A model generated the notes under the pieces. The model was not told the origin of the DNA, did no database searches, and was given only the letters and a program-made list of their open reading frames with translations. From Bacteroidales bacterium (GTDB taxonomy: Bacteria > Bacteroidota > Bacteroidia > Bacteroidales > UBA932): a stretch of 32,645 nucleotides of DNA. The translations under genes were made by a program, and so were the position numbers. Shown piece after piece: positions 26,930 through 32,645 of the stretch (position 1 is its first letter; each line of letters starts with the position of its first letter). Location: positions 1-32,645 of the forward strand of contig JAFSQE010000005.1 in NCBI GenBank assembly GCA_017446775.1. Direction: 5' to 3'.

Positions 26930-27883
26930 ATGGACAAACCTTACGTAGTAGGCGTTGACATAGGTGGACAGACCACCAAGATAGGCATCGTTGACCGTCG
27001 CGGCGAGATTGTTGCGCAAACCGTTATCACCTCTAAATACGGTGCCGACGAAGGCGAAAAATTTATGGATTCTGTGTGCGCTGCCATCCGCGACCTTTCA
27101 AAGGGCGTGGGTATGGACCAGATTGGCGGTGTGGGCATCGGCGCCCCCAACGGCAACTTCTATACCGGCGAGATTGCCTTCGCACCCAATTTGCCCTGGG
27201 CAAAGAACGGCGCAGTGCCTCTGAAGAGATACATGGAGAAGAAGCTGGGTGTGCCTGTAACCCTCACCAACGACGCCAATGCGGCGGCCATGGGCGAGAT
27301 GAAATATGGCGCAGCCCTGGGTATGAAGAACTTCATCATGATTACCCTGGGTACCGGCGTGGGCAGCGGCATCATAATTAATGGCGAGCTGGTCTATGGC
27401 CACGACGGTTTTGCCGGCGAGCTGGGACACACCAATGTAGTTCGCCACAACGGCCGCCAGTGCGGCTGCGGCAAGCTGGACTGTCTGGAAGCGTACGCAT
27501 CTGCAATCGGCGTTGCCCGCACCGCCCGCGAGTGGCTCGCAAGCGGCAAATACGAAGGCAGTGCACTGGCCGATGTAGAAGATATCACCTCCAAGGATGT
27601 CTATGAGGCTGCCGTAAAGGGTGACCAGCTGGCACTGGACGTGTTCAATTTCACAGGTACCGTGCTGGGTCGTCAGTTTGCCGATTTCGTGGCATTCAGC
27701 GCCCCCGAGGCCATCGTTGTGTTCGGCGGCCTTGCTCGTGCCGGCGACTTTATCTTCAAGCCCATCAAAGAGGCTATGGAGGCGAACCTGCTCCCCATCT
27801 GGAAGGGTAAGGTAGCCGTCATCCCCTCTGCCCTCAAGGAGTCCGACGCCGCAATCCTTGGCGCCAGCGCCCTTGCATGGTAA
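26930..27883 (+). CDS. ROK family sugar kinase (probable glucokinase)
   Basis: A 317-residue ATP-dependent kinase. It has the N-terminal phosphate loop VDIGGQTTK (Asp10 to Lys17), the GIGAPNGNF block, the NDANAAAMGE catalytic region with the active-site Asp, GELGHTNV, and the ROK zinc motif with Cys178, Cys180 and Cys185. ROK enzymes phosphorylate glucose, mannose, N-acetylglucosamine or similar; the transporter next door makes a hexose likely. There is no N-terminal DNA-binding domain, so it is an enzyme rather than a ROK repressor. Confidence 0.94.
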   Translation: MDKPYVVGVDIGGQTTKIGIVDRRGEIVAQTVITSKYGADEGEKFMDSVCAAIRDLSKGVGMDQIGGVGIGAPNGNFYTGEIAFAPNLPWAKNGAVPLKRYMEKKLGVPVTLTNDANAAAMGEMKYGAALGMKNFIMITLGTGVGSGIIINGELVYGHDGFAGELGHTNVVRHNGRQCGCGKLDCLEAYASAIGVARTAREWLASGKYEGSALADVEDITSKDVYEAAVKGDQLALDVFNFTGTVLGRQFADFVAFSAPEAIVVFGGLARAGDFIFKPIKEAMEANLLPIWKGKVAVIPSALKESDAAILGASALAW

Positions 27884-27901
27884 CCGGTAACGTTTACGGA
27901 T

Positions 27902-28894
27902 ATGAGAAGCTTCTTTTCAATAATACTGATTGCTGCTGCGGCTCTTTCCTGCAGCAGCAACACTTTTACCGTTAAAGGGACCCTTACCCCGACAGACGAT
28001 GTAAAAGACGCGCTGGTTATCATGCGCAACGAGATCACCGATGTGGCCGACACCGCCGTCGTGGTAGGTGGCAAGTTTACCTTCAAGGGTGTGGCCGATC
28101 CCACCGCACTGGTTTCTGTATCTCTGGACAACGGCAAGCGGAGCATCCATCACGCCCTGTTCGTCCCGGAAGCAGGAACCATCACCATCGACCTTGACTC
28201 TACCGACCGCGTTAAGGCCGGCCCGGTGACAGAGAGTCTGCACACTCTTATGGCAGAGGCAAACGCCGCCACCACCGAAGAGGACTTTTTGGAGATCTGC
28301 GACAAGGCTTTTGCAGACAATAAAGACAATGCTGTCGGCTATCTGGCATGCATGAGGCGGGTGTTCCTCTTTGAGACCCCGGAAGAGTTGGACGAGTATC
28401 TGGCAGACGCTGCTGACTTTATCAAGAACGACGAGTATGTGCAGATGCAGCGCGAAATGCTTTCTGCCCAGCAGTCAACTGCCGCAGGATGCCAGTACAA
28501 GGATATCGAAGGTACCGATGCCGCCGGCAAGCCGCTTGCGCTGTCTGCCTTCGTGGGCAAGGGCAAGTATGTGCTGATAGACTTCTGGGCGTCCTGGTGC
28601 GGTCCGTGCCGCGCAGAGATCCCCAACCTGATAGAGATACACAAGGCATACGCCAAGAAGGGTGTACAGGTTGTCGGCATCAATGTGTGGGACAAGATGG
28701 ATGCAGCCCTCAAGGCTGTGGAGCAAATGGGCATGAAGTATCCCATCATCTACACAGACGATAAGGTCGCTACCGACGATTATGGCATATCCGGCATCCC
28801 GCAGATACTGCTCATCGGCCCGGACGGCACTATCCTTAAACGCAATCTGCGCGGAGACGGTATTGCCGCCGCTATTGACAAATATGTGAAATAA
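27902..28894 (+). CDS. DUF4369/TlpA-type thioredoxin-like lipoprotein
   Basis: A 330-residue envelope protein. A signal peptide ends in a lipobox-like AALSC with Cys17. A DUF4369-like beta-sandwich (VKGTLTP ... GKFTFKGVADPTALVSV) covers about residues 20-110. After a helical linker comes a thioredoxin fold with the active site Trp-Cys233-Gly-Pro-Cys236 and the cis-Pro in SGIPQILLIG. It probably reduces or exchanges disulfides in periplasmic or surface proteins. It starts 18 nt after the kinase stop, though no functional link is obvious. The tRNA-Thr promoter lies across its last codons. Confidence 0.93.
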   Translation: MRSFFSIILIAAAALSCSSNTFTVKGTLTPTDDVKDALVIMRNEITDVADTAVVVGGKFTFKGVADPTALVSVSLDNGKRSIHHALFVPEAGTITIDLDSTDRVKAGPVTESLHTLMAEANAATTEEDFLEICDKAFADNKDNAVGYLACMRRVFLFETPEELDEYLADAADFIKNDEYVQMQREMLSAQQSTAAGCQYKDIEGTDAAGKPLALSAFVGKGKYVLIDFWASWCGPCRAEIPNLIEIHKAYAKKGVQVVGINVWDKMDAALKAVEQMGMKYPIIYTDDKVATDDYGISGIPQILLIGPDGTILKRNLRGDGIAAAIDKYVK

Positions 28895-28905
28895 CTCTAT
28901 ATTTG
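28875..28905 (+). promoter_or_regulatory. Promoter for tRNA-Thr
   Basis: TTG (28875-28877), a 20-nt spacer and TATATTTG (28898-28905) match the Bacteroidota consensus. The -33 element lies inside the last codons of the TlpA-type gene, and the start of transcription would fall a few nucleotides before the tRNA. Confidence 0.7.
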
Positions 28906-28915
28906 CGCTCTCAAA

Positions 28916-28988
28916 GCCTTTTTAGCTCAGTCGGTAGAGCAGCTCATTCGTAATGAGCAGGTCGCGGGTTCGAGTCCCGTGAAAGGCT
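28916..28988 (+). tRNA. tRNA-Thr (anticodon CGU)
   Basis: A full cloverleaf folds by hand. The acceptor stem pairs GCCTTTT with GAAAGGC (one T-G pair). The D arm is GCTC...GAGC, the anticodon stem is GCTCA/TGAGC with loop TTCGTAA (anticodon at 28949-28951), and the T arm is GCGGG-TTCGAGT-CCCGT with its usual loop. The discriminator is T and no CCA is encoded. It would read ACG codons. Confidence 0.96.
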
Positions 28989-29022
28989 CGAAACAAGCCA
29001 GGCGATTGCCTGGCTTGTTTCG
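28989..29022 (+). terminator. Perfect 15-bp hairpin after tRNA-Thr
   Basis: CGAAACAAGCCAGGC pairs exactly with GCCTGGCTTGTTTCG around the loop GATT, beginning right after the tRNA discriminator base. It is followed by TCCTTTC rather than a clean T-run. Pairing can extend into the tRNA itself: 28976-28986 is complementary to 29024-29034. Confidence 0.7.
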
Positions 29023-29036
29023 TCCTTTCACGGGCC
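29012..29036. repeat. 25-nt direct repeat, copy A
   Basis: Made of the 3' arm of the tRNA terminator plus CCTTTCACGGGCC. It is repeated exactly at 29106-29130, with the GC-rich interspersed repeat lying between the two copies. Confidence 0.85.
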
Positions 29037-29044
29037 TTTGGCCG

Positions 29045-29095
29045 ATTTTACTAAGGGGCGCTGCCCCCGAAGACCCCTGCGGCGCAAGGCGCCGG
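29045..29095. repeat. GC-rich interspersed repeat, copy 2
   Basis: This matches 29-79 at 46 of 51 positions, keeping ATTTTACTA, the G-tract/C-tract hairpin, CCCCTGCGGCGCAA and the GGCGCC end. Like copy 1, it sits between direct duplications of terminator-like local sequence. Confidence 0.75.
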
Positions 29096-29105
29096 CCGCG
29101 CCCGC

Positions 29106-29130
29106 GGCTTGTTTCGTCCTTTCACGGGCC
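29106..29130. repeat. 25-nt direct repeat, copy B
   Basis: An exact copy of 29012-29036. Its CCTTTCACGGG core (29118-29128) is again the reverse complement of the tRNA-Thr 3' end at 28976-28986. Confidence 0.85.
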
Positions 29131-29141
29131 ATTATACATTC

Positions 29142-29253
29142 GACGGGCAGATAATTGCCGTAGGCTTGAAAGGGTTTGCGACCGGCGTTAGGGAGGGAGG
29201 GGACTGACCGACCGTCAGGGAGCAAAACTTTCAAGCGGAGGCATCTGCCCGTC
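29142..29253. other. 112-nt nested inverted repeat (structured RNA or MITE-like element)
   Basis: The ends GACGGGCAGAT (29142-29152) and ATCTGCCCGTC (29243-29253) are perfect complements. Inside them CTTGAAAG (29165-29172) pairs with CTTTCAAG (29228-29235) and TTTGC with GCAAA. The apex holds a G-rich run (GGGAGGGAGGGG) and a small CTGAC-CGACC-GTCAG hairpin. It lies 54 nt before the PCC-domain gene. No target-site duplication is seen. Together with 28989-29130 it fills the gene-free stretch between tRNA and PCC gene. Confidence 0.6.
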
Positions 29254-29307
29254 AATATAGGTTCAATTATTTTTCGTATCTTAGCGGTTACTGATAAACA
29301 AAATAGT

Positions 29308-29736
29308 ATGTACAAGTACAAAGAGGCTTCTGGCAAAAGGTATATCCTGAGTGTGGCAAATCATACCGAAATCGGCACAGCGCTGGCAGCGTTCTGCAGG
29401 GAAAAGGATATCCGCAGCGGCGTGGTGGGCGGCATCGCAGCCATATCGCAGGCCACTTTCCGCTTTCTTGATCCAGCCACCAAGAAGTATGTAGACAAAA
29501 CCTTCGACGAGCAGATGGAGATCACCTGCCTGGCGGGGAACATCTCGCGCAAAGATGGCGAGCCATATCTGCATCTGCACGTAACGGCCAGCCGGCGCGA
29601 CTACACCTGCATCGGCGGCCACCTCCTTTCTGCCCGTGTAAACGGTGCCTGCGAACTTTATGTAGAAGATTACGGCCTGGACGGCATCGGCCGCCGTTTC
29701 GACCCCGAAACCGGCCTCAATCTCTACGACTTTTGA
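29308..29736 (+). CDS. PCC/PPC-domain (DUF296) protein
   Basis: A 142-residue protein covering a single PCC/PPC domain, the DUF296 fold also found in plant AT-hook proteins and in bacterial putative DNA-binding proteins. The key region is YLHLHVTASRRDYTCIGGHL, whose His residues fit the family's conserved metal or ligand site; the family GxGGI-like turn appears as GVVGGIAAISQATF. The frame extends upstream to 29176 through repeat sequence, so the ATG at 29308 is chosen. It lies downstream of the 112-nt inverted repeat. The molecular role of bacterial single-domain members is unsettled. Confidence 0.88.
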   Translation: MYKYKEASGKRYILSVANHTEIGTALAAFCREKDIRSGVVGGIAAISQATFRFLDPATKKYVDKTFDEQMEITCLAGNISRKDGEPYLHLHVTASRRDYTCIGGHLLSARVNGACELYVEDYGLDGIGRRFDPETGLNLYDF

Positions 29737-29756
29737 TTTATCACTAAACGTATACC

Positions 29757-30368
29757 ATGAAAAAGTATTTATTATCAGCCTTGTTTGCTCTTTCATGCAT
29801 CTTTGCATCCCTGCCTGCCTCTGCCGTAGAGGACCCCTATCCTTCTGGCACCCTTTTGGTTGGCGCCCAGATTGGTCCCGACTTCGTAGTTGGAATAAAT
29901 AGTGGTTTCACTCTTGGTATTGCACCTGCACTGATTGCAGATTATGTCCTGGCAGATTCCTGGTGGATTGGACATTTCACGGTTGGTGGAGCAGTCGGCT
30001 GCACATATGTAGGCGGCATCGATATGAGTACTGGCGTAGAGACCCGCGCGAACTTCTTTGTTGCGCCGCGCGTTACATACGGGATCAATCTCGGGGATGG
30101 TTTGGAGGTTCACGCCGGACTTACAGCCGGCCCATACCTGCATTACGACCAGGTAATCCTGACCAGTGGCGACAAAAAATACGACCACCCCTCCAGCCTT
30201 AAGTTCGACCCTGGATTTATCCTTGGTGCACGCTATTTCTTCAACGACCGCTTTGGCGTCTCTGCAGAGTTCAATAGCGCCGACTTCAAGCCCATCCTTG
30301 GTGCCGGCCTCGTATACCTGCTTGATAACAGCATGGGCAAAACCACCCAGAAGTCGCACAAGAAATAA
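29757..30368 (+). CDS. Outer-membrane beta-barrel-like protein
   Basis: A 203-residue secreted protein. A clear signal peptide (MKKYLLSALFALSCIFASLPASA) is followed by alternating amphipathic strands rich in Gly and aromatic residues (TLLVGAQIGPDFVVG, NFFVAPRVTYGINLG, FGVSAEFNSADFKPILGAGLVYLL) as in small outer-membrane barrels. A Lys-rich tail follows the last strand, so the C-terminus is not the aromatic residue usual for barrels inserted by Bam. It lies 20 nt after the PCC gene and is followed by a terminator. The function is unknown. Confidence 0.75.
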   Translation: MKKYLLSALFALSCIFASLPASAVEDPYPSGTLLVGAQIGPDFVVGINSGFTLGIAPALIADYVLADSWWIGHFTVGGAVGCTYVGGIDMSTGVETRANFFVAPRVTYGINLGDGLEVHAGLTAGPYLHYDQVILTSGDKKYDHPSSLKFDPGFILGARYFFNDRFGVSAEFNSADFKPILGAGLVYLLDNSMGKTTQKSHKK

Positions 30369-30396
30369 CCACCTCCTGGTTTTATCCACACAGCTA

Positions 30397-30437
30397 CCCC
30401 GACCACAGGCAATGCCGTGGCCGGGGATTCTCTTTTG
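30397..30437 (+). terminator. Terminator after the barrel protein gene
   Basis: CCCCG and CCAC-GGC (30397-30410) pair with GCC-GTGG and CGGGG (30414-30426) with one mismatch and one bulge, and TTCTCTTTT follows. It ends the PCC/barrel transcript before the next gene. Confidence 0.7.
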
Positions 30438-30473
30438 TTTATATCAAGTGAAGGCACAAAAAGATTAATCATC

Positions 30474-31244
30474 ATGAACGACAGCAAGTTCTATATGGAC
30501 ACCTTCCGTAGCTACAGGGGTGTAGAAGACATCAGTATCAACAAAGTCAACAAAAGAGTCAATATTCTGGTAAATGGAGAGTACATGTGGGAGCCGGCAA
30601 TATTAGTGACCGTCGCCAGACGTACCCCAACTGTTGACACCGTACCAAAATCCAGCGAATCGATGAAGGTTAAACGGATTACCGAAGATACGTTTACAGA
30701 ATACTTCGACCGCAATTATGCCTCCCTGCAAAAGATGAATATCCGCGGCGGCGATTATTATGTTGAAATCGAGTCGTATTATGAAATGTACTCTTTCCAC
30801 GGCTTCATCGACAGCCCCCGCCTGCATTGCATTATCTGCTGCCAGCAGACCATTGCCAATTCCGAGTTCACTATTTCATGCGAGCATTCATTTAGCAAAA
30901 GGCCCACCATAAAGCAACGCGGGCGGCGGATATCAGAAGATATCTTCTGCAAAGTGTATAAGCTCGTTCTTGAATTTTTCTACGAGGGTTCTGCAATGCC
31001 GTCCTTACAAGACAACCTCTATAACGCGATACAGTTATTGGTTGGCCCCGACAGTAAGGAGATGCAGGTTGTAATCAATCAGGACTCCTACTATCAAAAA
31101 GCCCGTAATCTTATGGTCAAGCGCAAAGAAGAGATCAAATCCCGCCTAATCGAGCTGGACGACAGCCCCTCCACCAGACGAGTATTACGGGCCCAGATCA
31201 AGGCCATCGACTACTGCATATACGTATTGGACAGCAATCATTGA
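30474..31244 (+). CDS. Hypothetical protein, unrecognised family
   Basis: A 256-residue protein that I do not recognise. It has no signal peptide or membrane helix. The N-terminal half is mixed strand with many charged and Tyr residues (GGDYYVEIESYYEMYSFHG), the middle has a Cys cluster (LHCIICCQQ), and the C-terminal third is helical and basic (YYQKARNLMVKRKEEIKSRLIEL), possibly coiled coil. Base composition looks less GC-rich than the housekeeping genes, which hints at later acquisition. A longer frame starts at 30417 inside the preceding terminator, so the ATG at 30474 is used. Nothing adjacent suggests a function. Confidence 0.7.
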   Translation: MNDSKFYMDTFRSYRGVEDISINKVNKRVNILVNGEYMWEPAILVTVARRTPTVDTVPKSSESMKVKRITEDTFTEYFDRNYASLQKMNIRGGDYYVEIESYYEMYSFHGFIDSPRLHCIICCQQTIANSEFTISCEHSFSKRPTIKQRGRRISEDIFCKVYKLVLEFFYEGSAMPSLQDNLYNAIQLLVGPDSKEMQVVINQDSYYQKARNLMVKRKEEIKSRLIELDDSPSTRRVLRAQIKAIDYCIYVLDSNH

Positions 31245-31309
31245 CTCCCCGGCAAGAAGCCCGCAACCACTGTGCCGCCAAGCGGGCAGGCCTCGACATT
31301 CTCTGATGA

Positions 31310-31432
31310 CTTAGCCCTGGCGCCGACAAGCAATTCCACGCGCAGTATCCGGAGATAAACTGGAAAGCCGGCAAACTGCTTAACGGTGCATCAATGAAGG
31401 ATTTGAAAGAGTGGGTTACCAGCAACAAGTAA
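31310..31432 (+). pseudogene. Gene remnant, possibly the C-terminus of a flavodoxin-like protein
   Basis: A short open stretch with no start codon runs from after a stop at 31307-31309 to the TAA at 31430-31432. It reads as protein-like sequence: GADKQFHAQYPEINW, then KAGKLLNGASMKDLKEWV. The WxxGKxxNG...WV ending resembles C-termini of short flavodoxin-like proteins, but this is pattern memory only. The rest of the gene is absent: 31245-31309 has stops in the relevant frame and no flavodoxin P-loop. The intergenic block 31245-31528 holds only this, a terminator and a palindrome. Confidence 0.45.
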
Positions 31433-31469
31433 AACAATCAACTAGATAAATCGGAATTTAACAAAACAA

Positions 31470-31502
31470 TCCCCTGGTTTCCACTATTAGGAAGCCAGGG
31501 GA
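31470..31502 (-). terminator. Bidirectional-looking terminator hairpin
   Basis: TCCCCTGGTTTCC (31470-31482) pairs with GGAAGCCAGGGGA (31490-31502) over 13 bp with one T-G pair. On the minus strand it is followed by TTGTTTTG, fitting termination of the MBL-rubredoxin transcript; on the plus strand the following sequence is CTATTTG. Confidence 0.7.
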
Positions 31503-31512
31503 CTATTTGTTC

Positions 31513-31534
31513 GCATAACCATGAATGGTTATGC
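31513..31534. repeat. Perfect 10-bp palindrome over a stop codon
   Basis: GCATAACCAT and ATGGTTATGC are separated only by GA. The palindrome covers the last codon and stop of the MBL-rubredoxin gene (31529-31534) and lies just before its terminator hairpin. Confidence 0.75.
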
Positions 31535-32470
31535 CGGATTGAACCTCTCTTTAGGTTGTTTGCAACGGGGGCAGCGCCAGTCATCGGGCAGATCATCGAA
31601 AGCAACACCGTCGTGCTCTGCGGGGTCATAGACGTAGCCGCAGATTGAGCAGACGTACTTTCCGGTCGCTTGCTGTTTGGAGAAATCGACTTCTGCCAAA
31701 AATGTAGGAACGGGGTTATCGAGATCCATCACGCGCTTGGCTTCCAGGTTCTCATAGCCCTGTGGCGTGTGGGTTCCGCAATAGACCGTGGGGTGGTTGC
31801 GGACGAATTCGCGGACGCGGTTCTGCGTCTCGCGGGCAGCAGGCAGGTCGTCATAGACCACCGACAGTTTATCCGCGTAGAGTGCCTCGTCCACGTAGGT
31901 GATATCTCCGTGAATCATATAGAACAGACCGTCCTTCTCCACCACTATGATGCTATTGCCCTTGGTGTGGCCCTTTGCCTTGATGAGATAGATGCCGTCC
32001 TGAATCTCCTGACTCTCTGGAAAGTTGTAGTAGGCTCCGTCTGAATAGCTGACAGGAACGAGGTTCGTGAGTCCCTGAAGCTCTGCGGCGTCCATCTCTT
32101 CCTGGTTAACATAGATTTTGGCATTAGGGAAACTTTTCAGTTCGCCGGTGTGGTCACCATGCCGATGGGTAACGAGTATCTTCGTAACCTGTTCAGGCTT
32201 GTAGCCGAGTGCTTTGAAGGCATCCATATAACTGCAGATGTCCTTGCCAGTGAAGATGGGAGAGTTCTCGTCTGGAACCTCTTCGGGAGTCCCTGCGGGA
32301 ATGCCAGTGTCCACCAGAATCACCTCGGTGCCTGTGTCAATCAGATAGTTCTGAAGACTGCCGCGATAGCGGATGTTATTGTCGAATTTGTCCGGCCCTT
32401 CCTCTCCTCCGAAAACGAAAGGCTGAGTATAGAATCCGTCTTTACGGAATTTTACTGCTTTGATTTCCAT
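31529..32470 (-). CDS. Metallo-beta-lactamase-fold hydrolase fused to rubredoxin
   Basis: A 313-residue cytoplasmic protein. The MBL domain carries the dinuclear metal motif His102-Arg-His104-Gly-Asp106-His107, a later GHTKGNS His and HGDITYVDE Asp, and GTHTPQG; this is the hydrolase/lactonase type (HxHxDH), not the HxExD type of flavodiiron proteins. Residues about 271-313 form a rubredoxin with Cys274, Cys277, Cys300 and Cys303 (CSICGY and CPRC). A frame start at 32503 lies in the upstream gene, so the ATG at 32470 is used. It lies 11 nt after a winged-helix-like gene and is probably co-transcribed with it. A redox role is inferred from the rubredoxin. Confidence 0.9.
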   Translation of the reverse strand: MEIKAVKFRKDGFYTQPFVFGGEEGPDKFDNNIRYRGSLQNYLIDTGTEVILVDTGIPAGTPEEVPDENSPIFTGKDICSYMDAFKALGYKPEQVTKILVTHRHGDHTGELKSFPNAKIYVNQEEMDAAELQGLTNLVPVSYSDGAYYNFPESQEIQDGIYLIKAKGHTKGNSIIVVEKDGLFYMIHGDITYVDEALYADKLSVVYDDLPAARETQNRVREFVRNHPTVYCGTHTPQGYENLEAKRVMDLDNPVPTFLAEVDFSKQQATGKYVCSICGYVYDPAEHDGVAFDDLPDDWRCPRCKQPKERFNPA

Positions 32471-32481
32471 TGTATAATGGC

Positions 32482-32645
32482 TTACTTCTGCGCAGGCTCC
32501 CACTTGCAGCGGACGGGAGAGACGATGGCGCCTTCCTTCTTGAGTTCGGCGAAGACTTTGTCTACGTCCTTGCGGTCGGCCCCAAGTGCCTTTGTCACGT
32601 CGCCTGCCGAGACGGGCTTGCCAGCCTCGCGCATGGCCTGTAATA
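32482..32645 (-). CDS. Small winged-helix-like protein, 3' end only
   Basis: The last 53 or so codons of a gene that runs off the window. The readable part ([49 protein letters not shown]) has the helix-turn-helix plus wing layout of small winged-helix regulators, including a recognition-helix-like [14 protein letters not shown] and a final VSPVRC wing. The start lies outside the window. It precedes the MBL-rubredoxin gene by 11 nt and may regulate it; that is inference from position. Confidence 0.7.
   Translation of the reverse strand, partial: LQAMREAGKPVSAGDVTKALGADRKDVDKVFAELKKEGAIVSPVRCKWEPAQK

Noticed and set aside
28989-29130. Integration (att) site of a mobile island at tRNA-Thr
   Set aside because: An att site would be a direct repeat of the tRNA 3' end. 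The downstream copies are inverted, and no integrase is in the window.
29165-29209. G-quadruplex from the GGG tracts at the apex of the inverted repeat
   Set aside because: Three tracts are close together but the fourth is about 16 nt away, so an intramolecular quadruplex is not convincing. It is mentioned only as a G-rich loop.

Overview
The window looks like a stretch of Bacteroidales (Bacteroidota) chromosome, moderately GC-rich and mostly housekeeping. Four things point there. Several start regions carry the Bacteroidota sigma-factor pattern TTTG/TTG, a 20-nt spacer, then TAnnTTTG. Shine-Dalgarno sequences are largely absent. The gene families are typical of the group: GSCFA hydrolase, DUF4369/TlpA lipoprotein, PyrB-PyrI pair, serC-serA-DUF1015 cluster, and an FHS-type sugar transporter beside a ROK kinase. 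The phosphoglycerate dehydrogenase is of the Lys-containing type associated with Bacteroides. I cannot name the genus from the sequence.

Layout. 1-149 is non-coding repeat sequence. 150-2255 (minus) holds a small PH/GRAM-like protein and a DUF2207 membrane protein. 2357-6468 (plus) holds dnaG and metG. 6469-9230 (minus) is an asnS-udk-tonB-like operon. 9276-15635 (minus) is a tightly packed string: ABC exporter, acyl-CoA ligase, dCMP deaminase, S41 protease, GSCFA protein. 15718-16431 (minus) is an FKBP lipoprotein, divergent from recQ (16592-18802, plus). 18799-20194 (minus) is a pRiA4b ORF-3-like gene plus miaA. 20258-25570 (plus) is yigZ-pyrB-pyrI-serC-serA-DUF1015, joining pyrimidine and serine synthesis. 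25633-28894 (plus) is a sugar transporter, a ROK sugar kinase and a thioredoxin-like lipoprotein. A tRNA-Thr(CGU) follows at 28916-28988.

From the tRNA onward the character changes. 28989-29307 is non-coding, rich in inverted and direct repeats, and carries a second copy of the repeat found at the window start. Then come a PCC/PPC-domain gene, an outer-membrane barrel protein, an orphan hypothetical gene, a decayed gene remnant, and on the minus strand a metallo-beta-lactamase/rubredoxin fusion preceded by the 3' end of a small winged-helix-like gene that runs off the window.

The most unusual observations are these. (i) A GC-rich 51-nt repeat occurs at two distant loci, and at each it is flanked by a direct duplication of local terminator-like sequence. 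(ii) The tRNA-Thr 3' end is mirrored in the downstream terminator. (iii) A 112-nt nested inverted repeat precedes the PCC gene. (iv) A seven-cysteine cluster sits inside the serine-operon DUF1015 protein. (v) The lactonase-like MBL protein has a rubredoxin tail and lies beside a possible flavodoxin remnant. I see no CRISPR array, phage, complete insertion sequence or recognisable defence system.
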